The translations under genes were made by a program, and so were the position numbers. DNA of 64,000 nucleotides from an uncultured Bacteroidales bacterium. GTDB lineage: Bacteria > Bacteroidota > Bacteroidia > Bacteroidales > F082. Under the pieces are notes generated by a model, which saw only the letters and a list, made by a program, of their open reading frames with translations, was not told where the DNA came from and did not search any database. Every line of letters starts with the position of its first letter. Within the stretch, counting starts at the first letter, position 1. Below are positions 44,387 to 53,649 of this stretch, in pieces. The stretch covers positions 55,708 to 119,707 of the forward strand of contig CALCYT010000033.1 in assembly GCA_937906455.1 (NCBI GenBank). The letters are read 5' to 3'.

Positions 44387-44394
44387 TATTTTTG
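44387..44394 (+). promoter_or_regulatory. -7 box of tRNA-Gln
   Basis: TATTTTTG, 24 bases before the mature tRNA 5' end. Confidence 0.5.
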
Positions 44395-44418
44395 CACCCG
44401 CATTCAGAATTGGAATGA

Positions 44419-44489
44419 TGTCGAGTGGTGTAATGGCAGCACTGCAGATTTTGGTTCTGCCTGTCAAGGTTCGAATCCTTGCTCGACAA
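44419..44489 (+). tRNA. tRNA-Gln (anticodon UUG)
   Basis: Acceptor arm TGTCGAG pairs with CTCGACA; the anticodon arm has stem GCAGA/TCTGC with loop TTTTGGT, giving TTG at positions 34-36; the T arm reads AAGG-TTCGAAT-CCTT. The 3' CCA is not encoded. It is followed by a terminator-like hairpin and then rimP. Confidence 0.93.
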
Positions 44490-44510
44490 CATTTAGGAAA
44501 GAGTTGAAGG

Positions 44511-44538
44511 CCTGCTACGGAATGTAACAGGTTTTTTT
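44511..44538 (+). terminator. Hairpin between tRNA-Gln and rimP
   Basis: CCTGCTAC - GGAAT - GTAACAGG with one mismatch, followed by seven T. There is no promoter box between it and rimP (ATG at 44552), so read-through may feed the rimP-nusA-infB operon. Confidence 0.6.
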
Positions 44539-44551
44539 ATTGTTAAAGCAA

Positions 44552-45013
44552 ATGATAACGAAAGAACAAATCATCAGTTTGGCGGAAGAGGCGATGAGCG
44601 GCACCGACCGTTATGTTGTCAACGTGTTGATACACAAGGACAATGTCATCGAGCTTTTCCTTGATGCCGACAGTTCTGTGACCATTGACGACTGTGTGGC
44701 GGTGAGCGACTACATCAACGAGCGGCTTGACAGAGACGTTGAGGATTACGCATTGAGTGTCTCATCAGCGGGCATTGACGAGCCTCTCATAAAGACGAGG
44801 CAATATAACAAATATATCGGTAAAGATTTGACAATCACCGATAACGAAGGCGTGAGGAAGATGTACAGGCTCTTGTCGGTCGGCGACGGGCGGCTTGAAG
44901 TTGAGGAAGCCGAGGCGAAGAGATACGGCAAGCTCACTAAAATCATCTATCATGATGCTACAACATTGGAAATCAATAATTTAAAAGAAGTCAGACCATA
45001 TATTAAATTTTAA
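44552..45013 (+). CDS. rimP: Ribosome maturation factor RimP
   Basis: Helps 30S subunit assembly. 153 residues from the ATG at 44552 (MITKEQIISLAEEAM); the frame extends four codons further to a TTG, not used. N-terminal alpha/beta domain with YVVNVLIHKDNVIELFLDAD and DDCVAVSDYINERLD, YALSVSSAGIDEPLIKTRQY as the family signature, and a C-terminal SH3-like domain (about 95-153). It starts the rimP-nusA-infB operon; nusA begins one base later. Confidence 0.93.
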   Translation: MITKEQIISLAEEAMSGTDRYVVNVLIHKDNVIELFLDADSSVTIDDCVAVSDYINERLDRDVEDYALSVSSAGIDEPLIKTRQYNKYIGKDLTITDNEGVRKMYRLLSVGDGRLEVEEAEAKRYGKLTKIIYHDATTLEINNLKEVRPYIKF

Positions 45014-45014
45014 A

Positions 45015-46259
45015 ATGGACACACTTAACTTAATCGACACCTTCTCCGAATTCAAGGAGTTTAAGAACATCGACCGCGAGGCAATGATGCACATCCTCAG
45101 CGATGTTTTCAAGGCCATGCTTGCCAAGAAATACGGCAGCGACGAGTATTTCGACATCATCGTCAACATTGACAAGGGAGACCTTGAGATTTACCACAAC
45201 CGCACTGTCGTTGAGGACGGTGCAGTTGAGGACGAGCTTGCACAAATAGCATATTCCGACGCCATAAAAATCGAGCCGGACTTTGAAGTAGGCGACGATG
45301 TGGCCGAGGTTGTTGACATCCACAGTTTTGGCAGAAGGGAGATTTTGGCGATACGTCAGAACCTCCAGACAAAAATCATGGAATACGAGAAGGAGAACAT
45401 CTATCAGAAATACAAGGACAAAGTCGGTGAGATTGTTAGTGCCGAGGTGTCACAGGCATGGCGCAAAGAGGTCATCGCCGTTGACGAGGACGGTATAGAG
45501 CTTATCTTGCCGAAAGCGGAGCAGATTCCGGCCGACATATATAAGAAAGGTGAGACGATCCGCGCCATCGTGAAGAGTGTGGAGAACAAGAACGGCACTC
45601 CTGTCATCACGTTGTCAAGGACATCGGAGATCTTCCTGCAACGCCTGTTCGAGCAGGAGGTCCCTGAGGTTTACGACGGTCTCATCACCATCAGAAGAAT
45701 AGTGCGTGAACCGGGTCAGAGGGCCAAGATCGCCGTCGAGTCATACGACGACAGAATAGACCCTGTAGGTGCCTGCGTGGGCATGAAGGGCTCGCGTATC
45801 CACGGCATAGTGAGAGAGCTGCGCAACGAGAACATCGACGTCATCAACTTCACCACCAAACCTGAGCTGTTCATTATCAGAGCCTTGAGTCCGGCGAAGA
45901 TAACATCCATCAACATCAACGAGGCCAAGAAACTCGCCGAAGTTTATATGGAAAACGACCAGGTGAGCCTCGCCATCGGCAAGGGCGGCTACAACATCAA
46001 ACTCGCCGGCAAGCTCACAGGCTACGACATCGACGTTTACCGCAACTCCGATGAAATCGACATGGAAGACGACGTCGATCTGAAGGAGTTCAACGATGAG
46101 ATTGAAGACTGGATTATCGACTCCTTGAGAAGAATGGGCTGCGACACCGCCAAGAACGTCTTAGCATACACCCCTGAAGAAGTGGCATCGCGCGCCGACC
46201 TCGAGATAGAGACGGTGAACGAGGTGTTCAAGATTCTGGAGGCGGAATTCGCTGAGTAA
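45015..46259 (+). CDS. nusA: Transcription termination/antitermination protein NusA
   Basis: 414 residues: N-terminal polymerase-binding domain (about 1-125), S1 domain (about 135-200, GEIVSAEVSQAWRKEVIAV), KH1 with GACVGMKGSRIHGIVREL and KH2 with SLAIGKGGYNIKLAGKLTG, then one short acidic helical C-terminal module (DWIIDSLRRMGC ... ILEAEFAE). Acts in the cytoplasm on RNA polymerase. It lacks the two long AR repeats of gammaproteobacteria, as usual for Bacteroidota. Confidence 0.95.
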   Translation: MDTLNLIDTFSEFKEFKNIDREAMMHILSDVFKAMLAKKYGSDEYFDIIVNIDKGDLEIYHNRTVVEDGAVEDELAQIAYSDAIKIEPDFEVGDDVAEVVDIHSFGRREILAIRQNLQTKIMEYEKENIYQKYKDKVGEIVSAEVSQAWRKEVIAVDEDGIELILPKAEQIPADIYKKGETIRAIVKSVENKNGTPVITLSRTSEIFLQRLFEQEVPEVYDGLITIRRIVREPGQRAKIAVESYDDRIDPVGACVGMKGSRIHGIVRELRNENIDVINFTTKPELFIIRALSPAKITSININEAKKLAEVYMENDQVSLAIGKGGYNIKLAGKLTGYDIDVYRNSDEIDMEDDVDLKEFNDEIEDWIIDSLRRMGCDTAKNVLAYTPEEVASRADLEIETVNEVFKILEAEFAE

Positions 46260-46270
46260 GCATCATTCCT

Positions 46271-46375
46271 CGTCATTTCGACCGACCGCAGGGAGCGGAG
46301 AAATCTCCTGCAACAAATGAAACTGCTTTATTGACGGAGATTTCCCGATTCCGTTTCGCTTCACTCGAAATGACG
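46271..46375. repeat. CGTCATTTCGA element, full copy between nusA and infB (copy E)
   Basis: Left half CGTCATTTCGACCGACCGCA to GGAGAAATCTC, a loop of about 33 bases, right half GGAGATTTCCCGATTCCG to CTCGAAATGACG. 105 bp. In the nusA-infB mRNA it would fold into a long hairpin. Confidence 0.85.
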
Positions 46376-46419
46376 GCAAAACAACAAAGATTTGAAAAGA
46401 TTATTAATAAAAAATAATT

Positions 46420-49338
46420 ATGTCCGAAGAAGTTAAAAACATCAGATTATCGAAGGCTGCGAGGGAGTTTAATGTAGGCACCTCGACCATTGTGGAATTT
46501 CTTGCGAAGAAGGGTTTCAGCATCGACCCGTCGCCAAACACCAAGTTGTCGCCGGAGGAGTATGCCCTTGTCGTGAAGGAATATCAGGGTGAGAAAGAAG
46601 TGAAAAAGAATGCCGACCAACTCGGCAACATCGCATTCAAAGGCAAGACCATCACTGTGGAGACGACGGAAAAACCTAAAGTCGTGGAGGAGGATGATGA
46701 GATTATCTCCATCAAATCCAACATCTTGCCTAAAAACGAAGTCAAGGAGGCGGCGAAGGCCAAGCCCGAGAAAGTTGTTGAGAAGGTCAAAGAGGACAAG
46801 CCCGAGGAAGAGCCGGCGAAAGTGGAGAAGCCTGCTGTTGAGAAGCCCAAGGATGACGGCGTGAAAGACGTCATCAAACTCAATGTGGTAGGGAAAATCG
46901 ATCTTGATGGCGACAAGAAGGGTCACGGACAGCCCAAGACTGCGCCGAAGAAAGAAGAGAAGCCACAGCCCAAGGCGGAGAAGCCTGCACAGACGGCAAA
47001 GCCTGCCGAGACGACTAAGGCGGAGCAGCCTAAGCAGCAGCCCAAGGCGGAGAAACCCGCACAGCCTGAGAAACCGGCACAGCCTGAGACAAAATCTGAC
47101 GACAACTTCATCCCGACCAAGTTCACCAAGTTAGAAGGCCCCAAGATTGTGGATAAAATCGAGCTTCCCGTGGAATACAGAGCCAAGGGCAAGTCGGCAG
47201 GCACTTCGGAGGACAAGAAGGACAAGAAGAAAAAACGCAAACGCATTGGCAACAACCCTGTGAACCCCAACGAGGTGGCGGGTCAGGACAAGCCAAAAGA
47301 AAAAGGCGGAAAACAGCATGGACAAGGTGGCAAGCCGCAGAGTCAAGGTGGCAAGCCGAGCAAGGACGAAAAACGAGGCAAAGAGCGTTTCAAGAAGGGC
47401 AGGCAGCCGTTCTTTGAGGACAAGCCGGAGCTTTCGGATGAAGACATCCAGAAACAGATCAAGGAGACACTCGCGAGGCTGTCGCCTCTCGGGAAGTCGA
47501 AGACCTCGAAGCACCGTCGTGAGAAACGTCACAACATACAGAACGAGCTCGCGGAGGAGAGGATGCACGAGATGGAGGAGCAGAAAGTGCTGAAAGTCAC
47601 GGAGTTCGTCACGGCCAATGAGTTAGCCACCCTGATGAACATCCCTGTGACCAAGGTCATAGCCACTTGCATGAGCTTAGGTTTGTTCGTCTCCATCAAC
47701 CAGCGTCTCGATGCCGAGATTTTGCAGGTGGTGGCGGAGGAGTTCGGCTTCAAGGTAGAGTTCCAGAGCATGGACATTCATGAGGCCATAGCGGAAGCCG
47801 ACGAGCCTGACAAGCCGGAAGACCTTATCCCGAGGGCTCCCGTGGTCACCGTCATGGGTCATGTTGACCACGGCAAGACCAAGCTCCTTGACTTCATCAG
47901 AAGCACCAACGTGGTGGCTGGCGAGGCCGGCGGCATCACACAGCATATCGGCGCCTACGAGGTGAAGACAAGCTCTGGCAAGAAGGTCACCTTCCTCGAC
48001 ACTCCCGGTCACGAGGCATTCACCGCCATGCGTGCCCGCGGAGCCAAGATCACCGATGTGGCCATCATCGTCATCGCCGCTGATGACAACGTGATGCCGC
48101 AGACCGTCGAGGCCATCAACCACGCGCATGCCGCCAACGTGCCTATAGTGTTCGCTATCAACAAGATAGACAAGCCCACCGCCGACCCGCAGAAGATTTA
48201 CCGTCAGCTTGCCGACATGAACATCCTCGTGGAGGAATGGGGCGGCAAGGTGCAGTCGCAGGAGATCTCAGCGAAACAAGGCATAGGCGTTGACGAGTTG
48301 CTTGAGAAGGTGCTTCTCGAAGCCGAGATGCTCGACCTGAAGGGCAACCCCAACAGACTCGCCAAAGGCACCGTCATAGAGTCGGCACTCGACAAGGGGC
48401 GCGGCTACGTGGCTAAGGTCTTGGTTCAAGACGGCACTCTGCATGTAGGCGACATGGTGCTTGCCGGCACCACCTACGGCAAGGTGAAGGCGATGTTCAA
48501 CGAGCGCAACCAGCAGCTCAAGGAGGCGGGACCATCCACCCCATTGCTGCTATTGGGTCTGAACGGCGCGCCGCAAGCCGGCGACAACTTCAACGTGATG
48601 ACCGACGAGCGCGAGGTGAAGACCATAGCCACCCGTCGTCAGCAGCTTCAACGCGAGATGGGCATCAGGACACAGAAACATATCACCTTGGATGAGATCG
48701 GACGCCGCATTGCCATCGGCGACTTCAAGGAGCTTAACATCATCGTCAAGGCCGACGTGGACGGCTCGGTGGAGGCGCTGTCCGACTCCTTGCTGAAGCT
48801 CTCGACAGAAGAGGTGCAGGTCAATATCATACACAAGTCGGTGGGAGCCATCAGCGAAGCCGACATCATGTTAGCATCAGCATCCAACGCCATTATCGTG
48901 GGATTCAACGTGCGTCCTACGATGCAGGCAAGAAAGATTGCCGAGAAAGAGCAAATCGACATACGCTTGTATTCAATCATCTACACCGCCATCGAAGAGA
49001 TCAAAGCCGCTATCGAAGGCATGTTAGCACCTGAGATTCAAGAGGTTGTGACATGTAACATCGAGATCCGCGAGGTGTTCCACATCAGCAAAGTTGGAAA
49101 TATCGCCGGCTGTATGGTACTCGACGGAAAAGTCAACCGCCAGACAAAGGTACGCGTGATTCGCGACGGCATCGTGGTTCACACCGGCACACTCGGCTCT
49201 CTGAAACGTTTCAAAGACGACGTGAAAGAAGTCTCGGCCGGCTTCGAATGCGGCTTGAACATAGAGAACTTCAACGACATCAAAGTCGGCGACATCATCG
49301 AAGGTTACCAGGAAAAGGAAGTCAGCAGAAAACTGTAA
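46420..49338 (+). CDS. infB: Translation initiation factor IF-2
   Basis: GTPase that brings initiator tRNA to the 30S subunit. 972 residues. N-terminal winged-helix-like part (about 1-60), a long K/P/E/A-rich flexible region (about 90-330, many AEKPAQ-type repeats), a second IF2_N module (KVTEFVTANELATLMNIPVTK), and the G domain with GHVDHGKT (480-487), DTPGHEAF and NKID, then domains II-IV to the end (IEGYQEKEVSRKL). Separated from nusA by a palindromic element. Confidence 0.96.
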   Translation: MSEEVKNIRLSKAAREFNVGTSTIVEFLAKKGFSIDPSPNTKLSPEEYALVVKEYQGEKEVKKNADQLGNIAFKGKTITVETTEKPKVVEEDDEIISIKSNILPKNEVKEAAKAKPEKVVEKVKEDKPEEEPAKVEKPAVEKPKDDGVKDVIKLNVVGKIDLDGDKKGHGQPKTAPKKEEKPQPKAEKPAQTAKPAETTKAEQPKQQPKAEKPAQPEKPAQPETKSDDNFIPTKFTKLEGPKIVDKIELPVEYRAKGKSAGTSEDKKDKKKKRKRIGNNPVNPNEVAGQDKPKEKGGKQHGQGGKPQSQGGKPSKDEKRGKERFKKGRQPFFEDKPELSDEDIQKQIKETLARLSPLGKSKTSKHRREKRHNIQNELAEERMHEMEEQKVLKVTEFVTANELATLMNIPVTKVIATCMSLGLFVSINQRLDAEILQVVAEEFGFKVEFQSMDIHEAIAEADEPDKPEDLIPRAPVVTVMGHVDHGKTKLLDFIRSTNVVAGEAGGITQHIGAYEVKTSSGKKVTFLDTPGHEAFTAMRARGAKITDVAIIVIAADDNVMPQTVEAINHAHAANVPIVFAINKIDKPTADPQKIYRQLADMNILVEEWGGKVQSQEISAKQGIGVDELLEKVLLEAEMLDLKGNPNRLAKGTVIESALDKGRGYVAKVLVQDGTLHVGDMVLAGTTYGKVKAMFNERNQQLKEAGPSTPLLLLGLNGAPQAGDNFNVMTDEREVKTIATRRQQLQREMGIRTQKHITLDEIGRRIAIGDFKELNIIVKADVDGSVEALSDSLLKLSTEEVQVNIIHKSVGAISEADIMLASASNAIIVGFNVRPTMQARKIAEKEQIDIRLYSIIYTAIEEIKAAIEGMLAPEIQEVVTCNIEIREVFHISKVGNIAGCMVLDGKVNRQTKVRVIRDGIVVHTGTLGSLKRFKDDVKEVSAGFECGLNIENFNDIKVGDIIEGYQEKEVSRKL

Positions 49339-49360
49339 AATTGACATTCCGTAATGTGAG

Positions 49361-49400
49361 ATGTGGTCCTCAGCCAAGTTGCCGGAGACCACATTTTTTT
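49361..49400 (+). terminator. Terminator of the rimP-nusA-infB operon
   Basis: ATGTGGTC (49361-49368) pairs with GACCACAT (49387-49394), followed by seven T. It lies 22 bases after the infB stop. Confidence 0.75.
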
Positions 49401-49433
49401 ATTTTTATGTTCGAGACATTGATAAAAATTTTA

Positions 49434-49441
49434 TATCTTTG
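49434..49441 (+). promoter_or_regulatory. -7 box of the T9SS cargo gene
   Basis: TATCTTTG, 36 bases before the ATG at 49478, just after the infB terminator. Confidence 0.5.
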
Positions 49442-49477
49442 CAGGCAATTATTTTTTTCAAGTTAAAGTTTTTTATT

Positions 49478-51004
49478 ATGAAAAAGTTTTTTATCACCTT
49501 ATTGTTTTTAGCAGCGGCGGGATTTGCCTTCGCCGACAGCATGCTCATCGAGAGTTTTGAATACGGCAACCATGACGGGGAGACACCTGTCGGATGGGTG
49601 TGCGATGACGACTCGTGGATTTGCGGATACTTGGAAAAAGACCACAACAGACGGCCTCACACCGGCAACTGGTACGCGCATACCAACGCCGACGAGTCGT
49701 GGATGTTCATCAACGCATATCTGAGCAATCAGTTGAAATACCGTTTCTCGTTTTGGGGCGTTTCAGACGGCAGCTATGATGTTGAGTTCTGGGCCGGCAA
49801 CAGCGCATCAGCCAATGACATGACGTTCCTTCTGTTCACCGCCACCATCAACAGTGACACATACGACAAATTCTCAGCTTATATCGAATCATTATCAGGC
49901 AGTTACTCATATTTTGGAATACATGCCACAGCATCTTCCGGAGCATATTACCTCACCATCGACGATGTGTATGTGGAGGTTGTTGACAAATACAACATGG
50001 AAATCACGCCTATGACCGTTGACACCGTGATGTATGCAGGCACACAGATGACGTTCAATTACACCGTGCAGAACACCGGATATGAGTCGATGCACATTTA
50101 CATGAACGGGCACACCGACTACTTCACCGACATTCATTTCACTGCCGACGGTGCTAACAGCTCTTCATTCAACACCGTCGCCGAGCAGACGGTTCAGTGC
50201 ACCTGCACCGCGACCCTCAAGCCCGACGTCGAGCCGGGCAGCACATGTTGGATAGACATAGTGTTCACCGTCAGTTGCGACTGCATCACGAGGATGGCGA
50301 CAGTGTGGGTCACGCCATTGGGCACCGTCACCGACTTCCCTGTCAGCCAGAGCTTTGACGATAATAATTTCGTAAAAGACGGATGGATAATAACAGGTAA
50401 TATGAGGCAACGCTGGCAATGGTCGGACGACTACGACGGGACCCTGCTCTACAGGTCGTCGGTAGCAGCGGGCAGCTCTTTATTTTTCAGTCCGAAGATG
50501 CGCTTGAATGAAAACGGAAATACCATAAGTTTAAAGTTATATCATTCAGAATCAAGCAATAACGACAGAATCAACGTGTACTACAACACGGATTTTTCGC
50601 TAAAGGGAGCCGAGAAGCTCGCCACCATATACCGTCGCGGCGAAAACGAGACAGGATGGATGGAGCATCAGATAGGGCTTGACTGCCAAGACACTGAGGG
50701 TTTTGTCATCATCGAGGCGGTGGGCGATTTCGGAGACGACATCATCATTGACGACATAGTGATTTACAACTCGCCATTATCTGTTGACGAGAACGACAAC
50801 ACCTTGAAAATCAATGTGTATCCAAATCCTTCGACAGGAAATGTGACGATTGAAGGTACCGGTACCATGACCGTGACAAATATCTTAGGACAAGTGGTCA
50901 TAAGAAAAGAAATCGTTGAAAAAGAGGTAATTACACTTCCGAAAGGCGTTTATTTTGTTAAGATAGGCAACAGTCAGGCACAAAGAGTCGTTGTGGAGAT
51001 TTAA
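49478..51004 (+). CDS. T9SS-secreted protein with two jelly-roll adhesin domains
   Basis: 508 residues from the ATG at 49478, which heads a signal peptide ending AFAD; the frame is open 39 codons further upstream, across the terminator. Two choice-of-anchor-J/cleaved-adhesin-like domains: about 22-175 (SMLIESFEYGNHDG ... YYLTIDDVYVEV) and about 290-425 (SQSFDDNNFVKDGWII ... IIIDDIVIY), with an immunoglobulin-like part between. The last 75 residues are a type A T9SS sorting domain (INVYPNPSTGNVTIEG to VVVEI). It should be exported through T9SS and anchored or released at the cell surface. Confidence 0.88.
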   Translation: MKKFFITLLFLAAAGFAFADSMLIESFEYGNHDGETPVGWVCDDDSWICGYLEKDHNRRPHTGNWYAHTNADESWMFINAYLSNQLKYRFSFWGVSDGSYDVEFWAGNSASANDMTFLLFTATINSDTYDKFSAYIESLSGSYSYFGIHATASSGAYYLTIDDVYVEVVDKYNMEITPMTVDTVMYAGTQMTFNYTVQNTGYESMHIYMNGHTDYFTDIHFTADGANSSSFNTVAEQTVQCTCTATLKPDVEPGSTCWIDIVFTVSCDCITRMATVWVTPLGTVTDFPVSQSFDDNNFVKDGWIITGNMRQRWQWSDDYDGTLLYRSSVAAGSSLFFSPKMRLNENGNTISLKLYHSESSNNDRINVYYNTDFSLKGAEKLATIYRRGENETGWMEHQIGLDCQDTEGFVIIEAVGDFGDDIIIDDIVIYNSPLSVDENDNTLKINVYPNPSTGNVTIEGTGTMTVTNILGQVVIRKEIVEKEVITLPKGVYFVKIGNSQAQRVVVEI

Positions 51005-51151
51005 ACATTGATTGGGATTTACGTCCTCAAAATACAACATTCAGATACATCAACACAACACTATAAATTTATAAAAGCCAATATTAAATACTTCGCTTAA
51101 GCGATATCTTTTGGGGAATTTATGGCAATTCGTCGAGATGACAATTTCTGG

Positions 51152-51230
51152 ATTTCGTCACAAATTCCCCGAATTTCGTCACAATTTGCAAAATTTCGTC
51201 ACAAAATTCGGAATTTCGTCACAAAAACGG
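51152..51230. repeat. Four direct repeats of ATTTCGTCACAA, ~20-bp period
   Basis: The core ATTTCGTCACAA starts at 51152, 51173, 51193 and 51213; spacers of eight to nine bases differ. The array fills the 3' half of the 228-base gap between two convergent genes and touches the stop of the transglutaminase gene. The left half of the gap is AT-rich and has a small CGCTTAAGCG palindrome at 51094-51103; nothing else is seen. Confidence 0.85.
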
Positions 51231-51232
51231 GG

Positions 51233-53632
51233 TCAAGTGGGAAAATAGCGTAAAATTTGTTCTGCCAGTCCTATTTTATAACCTTTAGATTCGAATAAGA
51301 CATTGTCATCATCGTCGATAACCATGATGACAGGAAGGTTGTCGGACGGCATTTCGTTATTTATCCCAAAAACGACATTTGAGGGCAAGTCATTGAATTT
51401 CTTTAATTTAAAACTATTTAAATCGTCTTGATTTTTAAAATAGAAGGTCATTTCGCCGCCCCATCTCTCGAATTTTTCCTTTAAGATGGAGATGTCGATC
51501 ATAGCGTGCGTGGTAGGCTCGCTGCCGCCGTCGAGATAAGCCACTACGCGTTCTCCTTTTCGCAATGATGCCACTGAGCGCATCACCAACTCCACATCGG
51601 CAGTCCTGCCCGCCTCTATCGTGAAGAAAACCAGATGGTTAAGCACGCTGCCATCGTCGAGACGCGGTCCGCTACTCATAACGTAATAACCCGGCTCCAT
51701 CAACAGCCCGCCATCAGTCATCATCTGCGACAATGTCAATCCGACATCCATACCAGGGTCCAAGGCGTCGTAGGACAAAAGGTCGAAGGTGCCGCCATTG
51801 AATTTTTTGATGCTGAAATGTGAGTAATAACGAGGGTCGTCATCACCTTTGTAATTGATTCTCAACGTGCCATGTGGCGACTGACGAGAATCTGCATCCT
51901 CTGCGGCGAGCACCACATTGTTCCAGACATCATTGTCATGATATTGGACGTTTCCCGTCACCGGGTCGATTCTTGATGGGATGCCCGCCGCACGTGCCAA
52001 CGCCACGAAAAATATGTCGCGAGAATGTGAGTCAGCCTTACGCATACGCATCACTCCGGCAGGCGAAATAGGAATCCTGCGCTCGTTGCAGGCATCACAA
52101 ATACAGATGCTGTCGCGCACAAACCCTACGATATCCGACAAGCTGCCGTTTGTCTTCACAAAACCCTCAAAATCAGCACGATGAGGACGCAGCATCTCGT
52201 TAGAGACACGCGGATTCACGACGTATCTGTAATAAAAACCGTCATTTTGAGATGGATTTGCATCGGTCGCTACGGGCAGGCAGTCAATCAAAACATCGAT
52301 TGTGACATCACGCAGATCCTTGTCGGAGATGACATTCAAAATCTTATAAGCCGCCTCTTCTTTTCCAAGTCCCCTCGCATAATCAACAAAATCTTTGATA
52401 GTCTGATAGTTACCCCATGATTTTGCCATGATTTCAGGATTGTAGTCACCATCGTTTTGCGCCGCCGAGCACTTTGAAACATAGTCGTTTCTTATTGAAT
52501 CCTCAATTGCGAGGCGGCGGTTGTTTTCAATGCGCATTTCAGCGGAGACATCAGGGATTTTAGCGTTTTCCGCAGGTGGTATGATGTTGAAATCGTACGA
52601 TTCAATATCAGTGGAGGCGGTTTGCCCTGCGTCTTTACACAAATGTACCGTGAGCGTGTCGGTCGAGCCTATCTTCACCACCTCGAAGCCGAATTTACCG
52701 TCCTTCGACGCATAAACCATCATGGTGCCGAGACCCGCCGTGAGCCATGTATTCCCTTGACTGTCAGTGCGTTTAGTAGCCACGGTGCAATATTCCGAAT
52801 AATTGTAAATCTTGAAATCGACGTTTGCGTCGGCGACGGCATCACCTTCATTGTCAACGACTTTGACATTCAGTTGTGCAGTTTTTGCGTAGTTATCCAC
52901 CACATTGATTTCTGTATAGTTTGCCGTTTTGCTTATCACCTCCTCCGGTCCGTCATAATCGCCGAACACGCGTGTATGCACGAGCAATGTGCGTGACGCG
53001 GGGGCGTTGAACCATCCGAGGTCGAGCACCGGTTCCGGCTCGCAGGCACCCAGGAAATGCCACTCGCCGTCAACCCATGCCTCCACCCACGCGTGGTTGT
53101 CGTCACAATGTGCCCATCGCGGGGTATATACCTGTCGTGCCGGTATGCACACGGTGCGTAACGCCGTCACTAACAACGTCGATTCCTCGCCACAGCGTCC
53201 CCACGAGGTCTTGATGGTCGCCATCGGTGCACTCGTGCGCGAGTCGGAGCCTTTGTAACTCACCTTCTCATGACACCAATGGTTAACTTCCAACACGGCG
53301 TCGTACATCGACAAATCCTTAACTCTGTCGCGCAGTTCCTCATAATATGCCATGCGGAAATCGTCGAGATTCTCGTTGTTCACCCTTATTGGAAGCACAA
53401 AATGCTTGAACTCACGCTCCGGCACAGCCTCTCCCCACGGCAATTCTTCCTTCGCCTTGAAAGATGCCTTGATGTTTTGTGAATAGTAGTCCTGACTGTA
53501 GTCAACAAGGTCGCACAAAGGCAGCGATGAACACATGAACGCCATCGCCTCACGTTCCTTTTTGGTGAGGCTGTCGGTGGAACAGGCTGTCGCAAGCATG
53601 GCGACAATCACAAGGAATGATAATTTTTTCAT
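51233..53632 (-). CDS. Lipoprotein with transglutaminase-like protease domain and a degenerate second copy
   Basis: 799 residues, lipobox LATAC (Cys17). First transglutaminase-core domain about 110-205 with Cys147 in WGRCGEE and His180 in DDNHAWVEAW. Then a beta-sandwich module (about 252-333, LNVKVVDNEGDAVADANV). A second transglutaminase-like domain at about 515-580 has HSRDIFFVALARAAGIPSR and YHDNDVWNN, where Ser537 and an Asp replace the catalytic Cys and His. The C-terminal part has further beta strands. Probably in the periplasm or outer membrane; substrate unknown. Confidence 0.83.
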   Translation of the reverse strand: MKKLSFLVIVAMLATACSTDSLTKKEREAMAFMCSSLPLCDLVDYSQDYYSQNIKASFKAKEELPWGEAVPEREFKHFVLPIRVNNENLDDFRMAYYEELRDRVKDLSMYDAVLEVNHWCHEKVSYKGSDSRTSAPMATIKTSWGRCGEESTLLVTALRTVCIPARQVYTPRWAHCDDNHAWVEAWVDGEWHFLGACEPEPVLDLGWFNAPASRTLLVHTRVFGDYDGPEEVISKTANYTEINVVDNYAKTAQLNVKVVDNEGDAVADANVDFKIYNYSEYCTVATKRTDSQGNTWLTAGLGTMMVYASKDGKFGFEVVKIGSTDTLTVHLCKDAGQTASTDIESYDFNIIPPAENAKIPDVSAEMRIENNRRLAIEDSIRNDYVSKCSAAQNDGDYNPEIMAKSWGNYQTIKDFVDYARGLGKEEAAYKILNVISDKDLRDVTIDVLIDCLPVATDANPSQNDGFYYRYVVNPRVSNEMLRPHRADFEGFVKTNGSLSDIVGFVRDSICICDACNERRIPISPAGVMRMRKADSHSRDIFFVALARAAGIPSRIDPVTGNVQYHDNDVWNNVVLAAEDADSRQSPHGTLRINYKGDDDPRYYSHFSIKKFNGGTFDLLSYDALDPGMDVGLTLSQMMTDGGLLMEPGYYVMSSGPRLDDGSVLNHLVFFTIEAGRTADVELVMRSVASLRKGERVVAYLDGGSEPTTHAMIDISILKEKFERWGGEMTFYFKNQDDLNSFKLKKFNDLPSNVVFGINNEMPSDNLPVIMVIDDDDNVLFESKGYKIGLAEQILRYFPT

Positions 53633-53649
53633 AATTTATTTATTTTTCT

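Noticed and set aside
44240..44467. 76-residue N-terminal extension of the DUF2723 protein
   Set aside because: The extension is read antisense across the tRNA-Gln gene; the family starts at the MSFKKLN methionine at 44239.
46447..47270. Long minus-strand frames opposite infB
   Set aside because: They mirror the K/P/E-rich repeat region of IF-2, whose codon bias leaves antisense frames open; no start signal or family resemblance.
51152..51230. CRISPR-like array
   Set aside because: Units of 12 bases with 8-9 base spacers are far too short for a CRISPR, and no cas gene is near.
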